64,000 nucleotides of DNA from Nonomuraea jiangxiensis (GTDB lineage Bacteria > Actinomycetota > Actinomycetes > Streptosporangiales > Streptosporangiaceae): the NCBI RefSeq assembly GCF_900099965.1, contig NZ_FNDJ01000001.1:62001-126000 (forward strand), given 5' to 3'. This document shows positions 40,377 to 48,755 of this stretch, piece after piece (positions within the stretch are counted from its first letter, which is position 1; every line of letters begins with the position of its first letter). The notes under the pieces were generated by a model that saw only the letters and a list, made by a program, of their open reading frames with translations, was not told the origin of the DNA and ran no database searches. The position numbers were made by a program, and so were the translations under genes.

Positions 40377-41954
40377 TTACGGCATTCGAGCATAGGCCGG
40401 AAGAGTCAGGAACTCCGCGAAGTCGTCGTCCAGGGCGACCTCCTTGAACAGCGCGGTCGCCTGGGCGTACAGGCCCTCGTCGTAGCCCGGCTCGGCGGCG
40501 ATCTTGTCCAGCTCCTCCGTGATGATCCGTTCCACCAGCTCCTTCGTCACCTGCGCGCCGGTGTCGGCGAGCGTGATGTCGTTGTGGATCCACTGCCAGA
40601 CCTGCGAGCGCGAGATCTCGGCGGTGGCGGCGTCCTCCATGAGGTTGTGGATGGCCACCGCGCCCAGCCCGCCCATCCAGGCGGCCAGGTAACGCAGCGC
40701 CACGTCCACGTTGTTGCGCAATCCCGCCTCGGTGATCTCACCGGGCGTCTCGGACACCGACAGCAGCTCCGCCGCGCTCACGCTGACGTCCGCGCGCAGC
40801 CGGTCGAGCTGGTTGGGCCGCGAGCCCAGCACGCCGTCGAACACCTCGCGGCAGATCGGCACCAGGTCCGGGTGCGCCACCCACGAACCGTCGAACCCGT
40901 CGCCCGACTCGCGCGTCTTGTCCGCCCTGACCTTCTCCAGCGCCACGGCGTTCACCTCGGGGTCGCGCCGCGAGGGGATGAACGCCGCCATCCCGCCGAT
41001 CGCGTGCGCGCCGCGCTTGTGGCACGTGCGCACCAGCAACTCCGTGTACGCGCGCATGAACGGGGCCGTCATCGTCACCGCGTTCCGCTCGGGCAGCAGG
41101 AACTCGCGGCCCCTGGTGCGGAACTTCTTGATCACGCTGAACAGGTAGTCCCAGCGGCCCGCGTTGAGCCCCGCCGAGTGGTCGCGCAGCTCGTGGAGGA
41201 TCTCCTCCATCTCGAACGCCGCCGGGTACGTCTCGATGAGCACCGTGGCCCTGATCGTGCCGTACGGGATGCCGAGCAGCTCCTGCGCCTTGGTGAACAC
41301 GTCGTTCCAGAGCCGTGCCTCCTGGTGCGACTCGATCTTGGGCAGGTAGAAGTACGGGCCCTTGCCCTTGTCGATCTGCCGCTGGGCGCAGTGGAAGAAG
41401 TAGAGGCCGAAGTCGAACAGCGACCCCGACACCGGACGCCCGTCCACCGTGGCGTGCTTCTCGTCCAGGTGCCAGCCGCGCGGCCGCACCACGACCGTGG
41501 CCAGCTCGTCGTCGGGCCTGAGCGCGTAGGTCTTGCCGCCGGTCTCGAAGTCGATGGTCCTGTCGAGGGCGTCGCGCAGGTTGAGGTGGCCGCTCACGCA
41601 GTTTTCCCAGAGCGGCGAGTTGGCGTCCTCGAAGTCGGCCAGCCAGACCTTGGCGCCCGAGTTGAGGGCGTTGATGGTCATCTTCTTGTCGACCGGGCCG
41701 GTGATCTCGACGCGGCGGTCCGCCAGGCCGGGAGCCGGGGGAGCGACCTGCCAGTCGGACTCCCTGATGTGCTTGGTCTCCGGGAGGAAGTCGAGCATGC
41801 CGCCCGCCGACAGCTCCGCCTGCCGCGCCTGGCGGGCCTCCAGCAGCTCCAGCCGCCGGGCGCCGAACTCCCGCTGGAGAGCCGCCACGAACGCGAGCGC
41901 CTCCGGCGTGAGGATCTCGTCGAACCGGTCGAGCATCGGGCCGGTGATCTCCAT
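40377..41954 (-). CDS. aceB: Malate synthase A
   Basis: Condenses glyoxylate with acetyl-CoA to malate. The 525-residue product matches the malate synthase A form: [81 protein letters not shown] and [12 protein letters not shown]. The ATG at 41954 follows GAGAGAGG. As first gene of the operon it removes the glyoxylate made by GlcDEF, 23 bases downstream. No isocitrate lyase is nearby, so the unit serves glycolate/glyoxylate assimilation rather than the full bypass. Confidence 0.96.
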   Translation of the reverse strand: MEITGPMLDRFDEILTPEALAFVAALQREFGARRLELLEARQARQAELSAGGMLDFLPETKHIRESDWQVAPPAPGLADRRVEITGPVDKKMTINALNSGAKVWLADFEDANSPLWENCVSGHLNLRDALDRTIDFETGGKTYALRPDDELATVVVRPRGWHLDEKHATVDGRPVSGSLFDFGLYFFHCAQRQIDKGKGPYFYLPKIESHQEARLWNDVFTKAQELLGIPYGTIRATVLIETYPAAFEMEEILHELRDHSAGLNAGRWDYLFSVIKKFRTRGREFLLPERNAVTMTAPFMRAYTELLVRTCHKRGAHAIGGMAAFIPSRRDPEVNAVALEKVRADKTRESGDGFDGSWVAHPDLVPICREVFDGVLGSRPNQLDRLRADVSVSAAELLSVSETPGEITEAGLRNNVDVALRYLAAWMGGLGAVAIHNLMEDAATAEISRSQVWQWIHNDITLADTGAQVTKELVERIITEELDKIAAEPGYDEGLYAQATALFKEVALDDDFAEFLTLPAYARMP

Positions 41955-41975
41955 GGAACCTCTCTCCCTCATATC

Positions 41976-41996
41976 GTTTTCCATCCTATGGAAAAC
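41976..41996 (-). promoter_or_regulatory. Palindromic operator upstream of aceB
   Basis: Perfect arms GTTTTCCAT (41976-41984) and ATGGAAAAC (41988-41996) with a 3-bp centre lie 22 bases upstream of the aceB start. The A/T-rich arms with TTTCCA/TGGAAA resemble operators of IclR-family repressors, including the aceBAK operator of E. coli. The operon encodes such a regulator. Confidence 0.7.
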
Positions 41997-42122
41997 CAAT
42001 TCTGGATTGTGGAAGTGAACGTACTCTTCGCGTGCTTCCCCGGTCAAAGCTGGGGTCGCCCCGGGGGCTGCTCCGGGGCATCCCCGATGTGGGGGCGGCC
42101 ATGCCGGGACAGGATGGGAGGC

Positions 42123-42815
42123 ATGAAAACGATCGCCATCGCGGGCGGGCTGCTGGGCTCCGCGCTTCTGCTGTCGGGATGCGGGCTCGCCGTCGTCGGC
42201 GGCCCTTCCGAGCAGGACACCGTGTCGTACGAGGTGACGGACAAGGTCTCCGCCTTGCGGCTCCAGAACGGCTCCGGCGACGCCGTGGTCACCGAGACCG
42301 GCGGGTCGGCCGTACGCGTGGTCGAGACCCTGCGCTGGCGCGGCGACACGAAACCCGCCCCCCAGCACCAGGTCGACGGGGACGTGCTGCGGCTCACCTA
42401 CGACTGCCCGACGGACTGGGGCAGTTGCGGCGTCGACTACAGGATCGAGATCCCCAAGGGACTGCGCGTCGACGTGGACGCCGGGTCCGGCGACCTCACG
42501 CTGAGGGGTCTGACCGGGGAGCTCGTCGCGCGCATCGGCTCCGGCGACCTCGACGCCTCGGGGCTGGCGGGCAAGAAGGTGGTCGCCGAGACCGGGTCGG
42601 GGAACATCGAGCTGAAGTACACCGCCGCCCCCGACAGCGTCCAGCTGAGGACCGGCAGCGGTGACCTGACGCTCAACGTCCCTGACGGAAGCTATGACGT
42701 GAAGTCCCGGGTCGGCTCCGGGGACGAGAACGTCTCCGTCAAGACCGACGCCTCCTCCCCGCACAAGATCTCGGTCAGTACGGGTTCCGGCGACGTCAAC
42801 GTGTCAGCTGGATAA
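42123..42815 (+). CDS. DUF4097-type adhesin-fold lipoprotein
   Basis: A 230-residue exported lipoprotein (lipobox LLSGC, Cys20) whose mature part is a right-handed-repeat-like beta structure. The sequence GSGD/GSGN recurs seven times ([56 protein letters not shown]) with a spacing of about 20-25 residues, as in the DUF4097 family. The ATG at 42123 follows GGGAGG. Its function is unknown; related proteins are linked to envelope or signalling genes. It is upstream of hflX with a 24-base gap. Confidence 0.88.
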   Translation: MKTIAIAGGLLGSALLLSGCGLAVVGGPSEQDTVSYEVTDKVSALRLQNGSGDAVVTETGGSAVRVVETLRWRGDTKPAPQHQVDGDVLRLTYDCPTDWGSCGVDYRIEIPKGLRVDVDAGSGDLTLRGLTGELVARIGSGDLDASGLAGKKVVAETGSGNIELKYTAAPDSVQLRTGSGDLTLNVPDGSYDVKSRVGSGDENVSVKTDASSPHKISVSTGSGDVNVSAG

Positions 42816-42839
42816 CCACGTGCTCACGCCGGGGATGTC

Positions 42840-44312
42840 GTGCCACCATCGTGGGAAGACACCGGGGTGTCCAGACGTTCCCTCATAGAGATGACACGAA
42901 TGCACGAATACACCGCGCCCGATGAGTTCGAGACCGGCGACATGGACCTTGAGGACCGGCAGGCGCTGCGCCGCGTAGCGGGCCTGTCCACCGAACTCCA
43001 AGACGTCTCCGAGGTCGAATACCGGCAGCTGCGGCTCGAGCGGGTCGTCCTCGTCGGCGTCTGGACCTCCGGCACCGCCGATGACGCGGAAAACTCCCTG
43101 CTGGAGCTCAAGCTCCTGGCGGAGACCGCCGGATCCGAGGTGCTCGACGGCCTCATCCAGCGCCGGCAGAGGCCGGACCCGGCGACCTACATCGGTTCCG
43201 GCAAGGCGCTGGAGCTGCGCGACGTGGTCGAGTCCACCGGCGCCGACACCGTGATCTGCGACGGCGAGCTGACCCCCGGTCAGCTCCGCCAGCTTGAGGA
43301 GACGGTCAAGGTCAAGGTCATCGACCGCACCGCGCTGATCCTCGACATCTTCGCCCAGCACGCCAAGAGCCGCGAGGGCAAGGCCCAGGTCGAGCTGGCC
43401 CAGCTCTCCTACCTGCTGCCGCGCCTGCGCGGCTGGGGTGGCAACCTGTCCAGGCAGGTCGGTGGTCGCGCCGCGGGCGGCGTCGGCATCGGCGGCCGCG
43501 GCCCCGGTGAGACCAAGATCGAGCTGGACCGGCGGCGGATCCGCGAGCGCATGTCCAAGCTGCGCCGCCAGATCAGCGGCATGTCCACCTCGCGCGAGAC
43601 CATGCGCTACCAGCGGCAGCGCCGCGAGGTCCCGGCCGTGGCCATCGCCGGCTACACCAACGCCGGCAAGTCCTCGCTGCTCAACCGCGTCACCGGTGCG
43701 GGGGTGCTGGTGGAGGACGCGCTGTTCGCCACCCTCGACCCGACCGTACGCCGGGCGCGGACGCCGGAGGGCCGGCTGTTCACGATCGCCGACACCGTCG
43801 GATTCGTCCGGCACCTGCCGCACCAGCTCGTCGAGGCGTTCCGCTCCACGCTGGAGGAGGTCGCCGAGGCGGACCTGATCCTGCACGTGGTCGACGGCTC
43901 CCATCCCGATCCTGAGGGGCAGCTCGCGGCAGTGCGCGAGGTGCTGGCCGACATCGAGGGCGTCGACGACCTCCGCGAGATCGTCGTGATCAACAAGGCC
44001 GACGCCTCCGACCCGGAGGTGCTCGACCGGATCTCCCGGCGCGAGCGACACAGCGTCGTCGTGTCGGCGCGGACGGGCCAGGGCATCGCCGAGCTCATGG
44101 AGCTCATCGAGCGGGAGCTGCCGCGGCTGGACCACGAGATCCAGTTGCTGGTGCCGTACGACCGGGGCGACCTGATCTCGCGGGCCCACAAGGAGGGCGA
44201 GGTGCTCTCCGTGGACCACGTCGAGGACGGCACGATCCTGCACGCCCGCGTGCTGCCCAGCCTGTTCCAGGAGCTGGAGCGGGTGGGCAAGCCGGTCGAG
44301 CGCGTCTCCTAG
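42840..44312 (+). CDS. hflX: Ribosome-associated GTPase HflX
   Basis: A GTPase that binds the 50S subunit and splits or rescues stalled ribosomes. The 490-residue product has the HflX N-domain (YRQLRLERVVLVGVWTSG, DPATYIGSGKALEL), the linker GGRGPGETKIELDRRRIRERM, and G motifs GYTNAGKSS, DTVGF and NKAD. The start is uncertain: GTG at 42840 has GGGGA just upstream, and ATGs at 42891 and 42900 are in frame. It ends just before a strong hairpin. Confidence 0.95.
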   Translation: MPPSWEDTGVSRRSLIEMTRMHEYTAPDEFETGDMDLEDRQALRRVAGLSTELQDVSEVEYRQLRLERVVLVGVWTSGTADDAENSLLELKLLAETAGSEVLDGLIQRRQRPDPATYIGSGKALELRDVVESTGADTVICDGELTPGQLRQLEETVKVKVIDRTALILDIFAQHAKSREGKAQVELAQLSYLLPRLRGWGGNLSRQVGGRAAGGVGIGGRGPGETKIELDRRRIRERMSKLRRQISGMSTSRETMRYQRQRREVPAVAIAGYTNAGKSSLLNRVTGAGVLVEDALFATLDPTVRRARTPEGRLFTIADTVGFVRHLPHQLVEAFRSTLEEVAEADLILHVVDGSHPDPEGQLAAVREVLADIEGVDDLREIVVINKADASDPEVLDRISRRERHSVVVSARTGQGIAELMELIERELPRLDHEIQLLVPYDRGDLISRAHKEGEVLSVDHVEDGTILHARVLPSLFQELERVGKPVERVS

Positions 44313-44328
44313 AGATCTTCCGCGGCCG

Positions 44329-44369
44329 TTTGGGCAGCTCTCGCCACAAATAGCGCAGAGCTGCCCAAA
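44329..44369 (+). terminator. hflX terminator hairpin
   Basis: TTTGGGCAGCTCT (44329-44341) pairs perfectly over 13 bases with AGAGCTGCCCAAA (44357-44369), and the loop can pair further. It begins 17 bases past the hflX stop codon. There is no T-run, as is common in actinomycetes. Confidence 0.85.
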
Positions 44370-44400
44370 AGCGGCAGTGGTCGCCGAACCCTGGGGTTGC

Positions 44401-44429
44401 TAGGATTGTCCAGACCAAACGTTGGTCTG
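44401..44429 (+). promoter_or_regulatory. Candidate promoter and overlapping operator for hutI
   Basis: TAGGAT (44401-44406) is a good -10 hexamer. The predicted start point falls in a perfect inverted repeat, CAGACCAA (44411-44418) and TTGGTCTG (44422-44429), placed as a repressor site would be. The -35 match is poor (TGGTCG). The repeat is followed by CTTTT and could instead be a second terminator for hflX. Confidence 0.4.
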
Positions 44430-44667
44430 CTTTTGGGTTTGGGTTCTGGGTTTCGGATGATGACTGTTGGTGTCCAAGTCGTCAGCGGGGGCCATGGGGA
44501 CAAGGTGAAGCTGGGTAATGGCTGGGAACAGTGGTCTTTCTTCCGAATAACCCTGTACAGCAAGCCCAGCTGTGAAATAACGTAACTGAACTGAAATCGC
44601 CGGATCATGCCACCGGCGATACGGTCACACCGCACAGCATGACGCGGATGAGAGCAGGAGACCCCCC
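44430..44667 (+). other. Long structured leader before hutI
   Basis: About 240 bases without a convincing gene. They contain potential stems GCTGGG/CCCAGC (from about 44521 to 44570) and ATCGCCGG/CCGGCGAT (44596-44603 with 44613-44620). The composition is less GC-rich than the flanks. It could be an untranslated leader with regulatory folding. I do not recognise a known riboswitch. Confidence 0.4.
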
Positions 44668-44778
44668 ATGTCGTCCGGACCCGGAGCGGACTCAATGGGC
44701 GCGGCACAGGCCGTGCGCTGTGCGCTTTGCCTGCCTCAGGGCCTGCCAAGGCGGACGTGCGGGGTGGTGATGCGGTGA
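44668..44778 (+). CDS. Possible 36-residue leader peptide coupled to hutI
   Basis: An ATG at 44668 preceded by AGGAG opens a short frame (MSSGPGADSMGAAQAVRCAL...) that ends at TGA 44776-44778, overlapping the hutI GTG as GTGA. The good ribosome site and stop-start overlap suggest a translated upstream frame that delivers ribosomes to hutI. The peptide itself has no recognisable function. It could be spurious. Confidence 0.4.
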   Translation: MSSGPGADSMGAAQAVRCALCLPQGLPRRTCGVVMR

Positions 44779-45983
44779 CCGTTCGACTGCTGACCAACAT
44801 CGGCCGCCTCTGGACCGGTAACGAGGTCCTCAGCAACGCCGCCATCCTCGTGCACAACGACCGCATCGCGTGGGTCGGGCGCGCGCCCGACCTGCCGCAG
44901 AGCGTGCCCGGAGTCGTCGACGACATCGTCGACGTCGACCACGTCGAAAACCTCGGCGGCGCGCTGGTCACGCCCGGCCTCATCGACGCCCACACGCACC
45001 CCGTCTACGCCGGCAACCGCTACGCCGAGCTGGCCATCCGCACCGGCGGCTCCACCTCCGCCTCGATCACCGCGGCGGGCGGCGGCGTGGGCTCGACCGT
45101 CACCGTGACCCGCGGCACCGACCCGTGGACGCTCTGCAACGGCGTTCGCGAGCGGCTGCGCGGGTGGCTGCTCAGCGGCACCACCACCGTCGAGGCCAAG
45201 ACCGGCTACCACCTCACCCGCGACGGCGAGCTGGCCGACGTGCGGCTCCTGCGCGAGCTGGAGAAGGAGCCGATGATGCCGCGGGTGCACGTGACGTTCC
45301 TCGCGGCGCACGTGGTGCCGCCGGAATACTTCGGGCGGCAGCGCGAATACGTCGAGGCCGTGGGCGCCTGGTGCGCCGACGCGGCCGCGGCGGGGGCCGA
45401 CAGCGTCGACGTCTACTGCGACGAGGGCCACTTCACCACCGAGGAGTCCCGCTGGGTGCTCGCCTCGGGCCGTAACGTCGGCCTGCTGCCGCGCATCCAC
45501 GCCGGCCAGTACAGCCGCCGCGGCGCCGTCCAGCTGGCCGCCGAGCTCGGCTGCGCCTCCGCCGACGGGCTGCACCACATGTCGGACGAGGACATCGCCA
45601 TCATGTCCCGCTACGGCGTGCCCGCCGTCGTCTGCCCCGCCACGGCGCTCCAGCGCGGCCACCTCCCGCCGGTCCGCCAGATGATCAAGCACGGCGTGCA
45701 GATCGCGCTCGGCAGCGACCACAACCCCGGCTTCTGCGGCATCACCTCGATGTCCCTGGTGATCGCCATGGCCGTGTCGGCGTTCGGGATGAGCGTCAAC
45801 GACGCGCTCCGCGCGGCCACCCTGGGCGGCGCCACCGTCCTCGGCGCCCCCGACCGGGGAGTCTTAGCGCCCGGCCGGCTGGCGGACATCGTGCAGTGGG
45901 ACGCCGACCACGAGGGCGCCTTCGCCTGGTCCTTCGGCCTCAAGCCGCGACGGGTGTGGCGGGGCGGGACCCCGGTTCAGTAG
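44775..45983 (+). CDS. hutI: Imidazolonepropionase
   Basis: The third step of histidine degradation: hydrolysis of 4-imidazolone-5-propanoate to N-formimidoyl-glutamate. The 402-residue amidohydrolase has the metal motif DAHTHPVYAGNRYAEL, TTTVEAKTGYHL, VTFLAAHVVPPEY, DVYCDEGHF and SDHNPGFC. The GTG at 44775 (MTVRLLTNIGRLWTG) is the conserved start. No other hut gene is in the window. DegV follows 13 bases later. Confidence 0.96.
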   Translation: MTVRLLTNIGRLWTGNEVLSNAAILVHNDRIAWVGRAPDLPQSVPGVVDDIVDVDHVENLGGALVTPGLIDAHTHPVYAGNRYAELAIRTGGSTSASITAAGGGVGSTVTVTRGTDPWTLCNGVRERLRGWLLSGTTTVEAKTGYHLTRDGELADVRLLRELEKEPMMPRVHVTFLAAHVVPPEYFGRQREYVEAVGAWCADAAAAGADSVDVYCDEGHFTTEESRWVLASGRNVGLLPRIHAGQYSRRGAVQLAAELGCASADGLHHMSDEDIAIMSRYGVPAVVCPATALQRGHLPPVRQMIKHGVQIALGSDHNPGFCGITSMSLVIAMAVSAFGMSVNDALRAATLGGATVLGAPDRGVLAPGRLADIVQWDADHEGAFAWSFGLKPRRVWRGGTPVQ

Positions 45984-45996
45984 TCGATCGCGGGCC

Positions 45997-47154
45997 ATGC
46001 AGCACCGGATCGCCGTCGTCACGGACTCGACCGCGTGCTTGCCTGCCGGGGCCGGGGCCGGGGTCACGGTGGTGGCGGTGCAGGTGGTCGGGGGCGACGT
46101 CCCGTACTTGGACGGTCCGGGCGTTCCTGGGACGGATGCCGATCGGCCGGTCGACGGCACTGCACCGCCGACCGGTGAGCCACCGCTCGGCGGCCGGCCG
46201 GTAGGGAGCGCCACCCGGCGGAGCAACGATCCGTCAGACAGGGACCCTTTGACGCCAGGCGGCGAGCGGTCGAAGGACGACCCACTGACATCGAGCGGCG
46301 AGTCGTCAGCCTGCGACGCCTTGGCTTCGGGTGGCGAGCGGTCGGAGGTGGGCACCCTGGCATCGAGTGACGAGTCGTCAGCCGGCGACGCCCTGGTGCC
46401 GAGCGGCGAGTCCGGTCGCAGCGGTAGTGGTGCGGCTTCGTCAAGCGACGAGGATCGGTTCACGGGCGAGCTGGCCGGCGCCACCACCTCTCGCCCCTCC
46501 CCGGCCCGCTTCGCCGCCTGCTACGCCTCCCTGGCCGCCGCTGGTGCCACCGGAATCGTCTCCATCCACCTGTCACGTGAGATGTCGGGCACGGTGGAAT
46601 CCGCCAGGGCAGCGGCTCGTGAGGCCCCCGTGCCGGTGGAGGTGATCGACAGCCGTTCGATCGCGATGGGCCTCGGCTACCCGGTCCTGGCCGCCGCCCG
46701 AGCCGCCGCCGAGGGCGCCTCCCTGCAGGCCGTCGCGTCAGCGGCCCGCCGCCGCGCAGGGACCACCCGTACGTTCTTCTACGTCGACACCCTGGAGTTC
46801 CTGCGGCGCAGCGGCCGCATTGGCACGGCCGCCTCCCTCGTCGGCTCAGCCCTGATGATCAAGCCACTGCTCCACATCGTGGACGGCCGTATCTTGCTCC
46901 TCGAAAAGGTTCGCACGGCGTCGCGGGCCATCGCCCGGCTGGAGGATCTGGCGGTGGAGGCGGCGGGCGAACGGTCGGTCGCGGTGGCGGTACAGCACCT
47001 CGGAGCACGCGAACGGGCCGAGGCACTGGCGGAACGGTTGCCGAAACGCATTCCCGGACTGGCGGAGGTACAGGTGGTTGAGGTCGGTGCGGTGATCGGC
47101 ATACACGTGGGCCCCGGAATGCTCGGCCTGACCATCACCTCGTCCGACTTCTAG
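45997..47154 (+). CDS. DegV family fatty-acid-binding protein with long repeat insert
   Basis: A DegV protein binds a fatty acid between two domains and in Firmicutes partners with fatty-acid kinase. The 385-residue product starts HRIAVVTDSTACLPA and has TTSRPSPARFAACY, IVSIHLSREMSGTVESAR, VEVIDSRSIAMGLGY, FFYVDTLEFLRRSGRIG and GAVIGIHVGPG. Between VPYLDG (residue 40) and TTSRPSP (163) lie about 120 residues where homologues have roughly 12-20. That segment is Ser/Gly/Asp/Glu-rich with five 12-residue repeats. The core motifs remain intact, so the protein is probably functional. Confidence 0.92.
   Translation: MQHRIAVVTDSTACLPAGAGAGVTVVAVQVVGGDVPYLDGPGVPGTDADRPVDGTAPPTGEPPLGGRPVGSATRRSNDPSDRDPLTPGGERSKDDPLTSSGESSACDALASGGERSEVGTLASSDESSAGDALVPSGESGRSGSGAASSSDEDRFTGELAGATTSRPSPARFAACYASLAAAGATGIVSIHLSREMSGTVESARAAAREAPVPVEVIDSRSIAMGLGYPVLAAARAAAEGASLQAVASAARRRAGTTRTFFYVDTLEFLRRSGRIGTAASLVGSALMIKPLLHIVDGRILLLEKVRTASRAIARLEDLAVEAAGERSVAVAVQHLGARERAEALAERLPKRIPGLAEVQVVEVGAVIGIHVGPGMLGLTITSSDF
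46255..46434 (+). repeat. 36-bp in-frame tandem repeat within degV
   Basis: Five 12-codon units encode PGGERSKDDPLT, SSGESSACDALA, SGGERSEVGTLA, SSDESSAGDALV and PSGESGRSGSGA, residues 87-146. The consensus is SxGExSxxDxLx. More diverged copies may extend upstream to about 46200. Confidence 0.85.
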
Positions 47155-47674
47155 CCTGTCGCGCCGCTCACCAGCCCAGCCACCGCGTCACCACGCTCCC
47201 ACAACACCCGAAACAGCCCCGGCCCGCCGGGCGCGACGTTGGTGGGCGCCAAGCTGGTCGAACATCCCAACGACCACCCCAGCCCGCCACCACCCCCCGC
47301 CACCGCAGCCACCCCACCCGTCACGCGCACGCCACGCACCCCCATACGCCACCAGGCCCCCATAGGCCGCCAGACCCCCATAGGCCACGGCACCCCCTAA
47401 GCCACCGCTACCCCGTAGGCCACCCCCACCTCCTTCGCCACCCAAGCCCCGTCGGCCACCCCCACCCCCCTCGCCACCGAAGCCCCGTAGGCCACCGACC
47501 CCGTCACCGCACATCACCGGCCCCGTCACCTCACGGCGCGACTTCCCCACCACCCAGCCCGTGATCCCAGCCGTCACCCCGAACTGTCCACAGCCTCCAT
47601 CCCGGCGCCGACCTTATCCCCAGAACGCCGCTCGGCACCCTGCCGACGACCGCAGAAGGCTTACATTCGCCCGC
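47155..47674. repeat. C-rich intergenic repeat region between degV and comEA
   Basis: Two 36-bp units (47421-47456, 47457-47492) and several 17-21 bp relatives with the core CCCCRTAGGCCACC cover about 47340-47495. The rest is also C-rich. A minus-strand frame (47577-47188) would encode a Gly-rich repeat protein but has no ribosome site or domain. About 180 bases before comEA remain for its promoter. Confidence 0.65.
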
Positions 47675-48754
47675 GTGCGAAGCCCCGATCCAACGGCAGA
47701 GCGGACGATAGCCGAGTCCCGGCTACGCTCGATCATCGCTCCCGCCCGCCGCCCCTACGCCCGGCGGCATGCCAGGCCGAGCACCCGCCAGGCCGAGACG
47801 CCCACGCCCAGCGCCCGCAATCACCATGACCGAACCCCACATCGCGAGCCCGACGATTGGCACATTCCCCACACCGCCGACCCCAGCAAAGCCTGGCCTG
47901 TCCCAGACACGGACGACCCCAGAGAGGCTTGGGCCCCAAGCACGCGCGCCAGAGAAGCCCGGAATACCCCAGGCATAGGCAACCCCAGAGAAGAAGCCCC
48001 GCACACCCCGAACATGCGCGCCCTCCGGGACGTCGTCACCGCCGATAGCCCCGACAACGCACCTCCGCCCCCACCCCCATCCCCTCATCAAGAAACAGCC
48101 CGGCCTGTCCCCCTCCCACCCACTTTCCAGGCATTCCGCAAAGCGCTCGCCTCACAGGCGCCGGCCCTCGACCCAGGCAAGCCAGGCCTTCGCGTGCTAC
48201 TCGCCGTGGCAGCCCTCGCCGTAGCCGTCGCGGCCTTCCTCGCCTGGCGATCCCAACCTTCCCCAGAGCCCTTGCCCCCTCCCACTCCAATCAGCTCCGC
48301 ACCCCCGTCCCCCGCCGCCTCCACCACAGCCTCGACCAAGGTGACCGTTCACGTAGCCGGCAAGATCCGTAACCCCGGTGTCTACCTGCTCCCCTCAGGC
48401 TCCCGAGTCACGGACGCGGTGACGGCGGCAGGAGGAGTGTCCCGTGGCGCCTCCACAGGCGCGCTCAACCTCGCCAGACGCCTGATCGACGGCGAACAGA
48501 TCGTCGTTGGGCCCTCCACGGGCTCAGCCCCTCCAGGCACCCCCGTCCTGGACCCCGCCACCGCCATCCTGGACCTCAACTCCGCCACACCCGACCAACT
48601 GGAAGAACTCCCAGGCGTAGGCGAAGTCTTGGCGGCCCGTATCGCCGAGTTCCGGACCAGCCACGGCGGCTTCACCTCAGTGGAGCAACTACGCGAAGTA
48701 AATGGCATAGGCCCAAGAAAATTCGACGAAATCAAGGCAAAGGTCCGGGTCTGA
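47675..48754 (+). CDS. comEA: Competence protein ComEA-like DNA receptor
   Basis: A membrane-anchored DNA-binding protein that feeds DNA to the ComEC channel. From the GTG at 47675 the product has 359 residues. It has a long disordered cytoplasmic lead with diverged repeats (DPSKAWPVPDTDDPREAWAP), a transmembrane helix (VLLAVAALAVAVAAFLAW, about 155-172), a Pro/Ser linker, an SLBB domain (VTVHVAGKIRNPGVYLLPSGSRVTDAV) and two helix-hairpin-helix motifs (LNSATPDQLEELPGVGEVLAARI; REVNGIGPRKFDEIKAKV). The start is uncertain (an upstream in-frame start exists at 47561). One base separates it from comEC. Confidence 0.9.
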   Translation: MRSPDPTAERTIAESRLRSIIAPARRPYARRHARPSTRQAETPTPSARNHHDRTPHREPDDWHIPHTADPSKAWPVPDTDDPREAWAPSTRAREARNTPGIGNPREEAPHTPNMRALRDVVTADSPDNAPPPPPPSPHQETARPVPLPPTFQAFRKALASQAPALDPGKPGLRVLLAVAALAVAVAAFLAWRSQPSPEPLPPPTPISSAPPSPAASTTASTKVTVHVAGKIRNPGVYLLPSGSRVTDAVTAAGGVSRGASTGALNLARRLIDGEQIVVGPSTGSAPPGTPVLDPATAILDLNSATPDQLEELPGVGEVLAARIAEFRTSHGGFTSVEQLREVNGIGPRKFDEIKAKVRV

Positions 48755-48755
48755 C

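Noticed and set aside
47188..47577. Gly-rich minus-strand frame of 129 codons
   Set aside because: No ribosome site or conserved region; kept as an observation but not as a gene.
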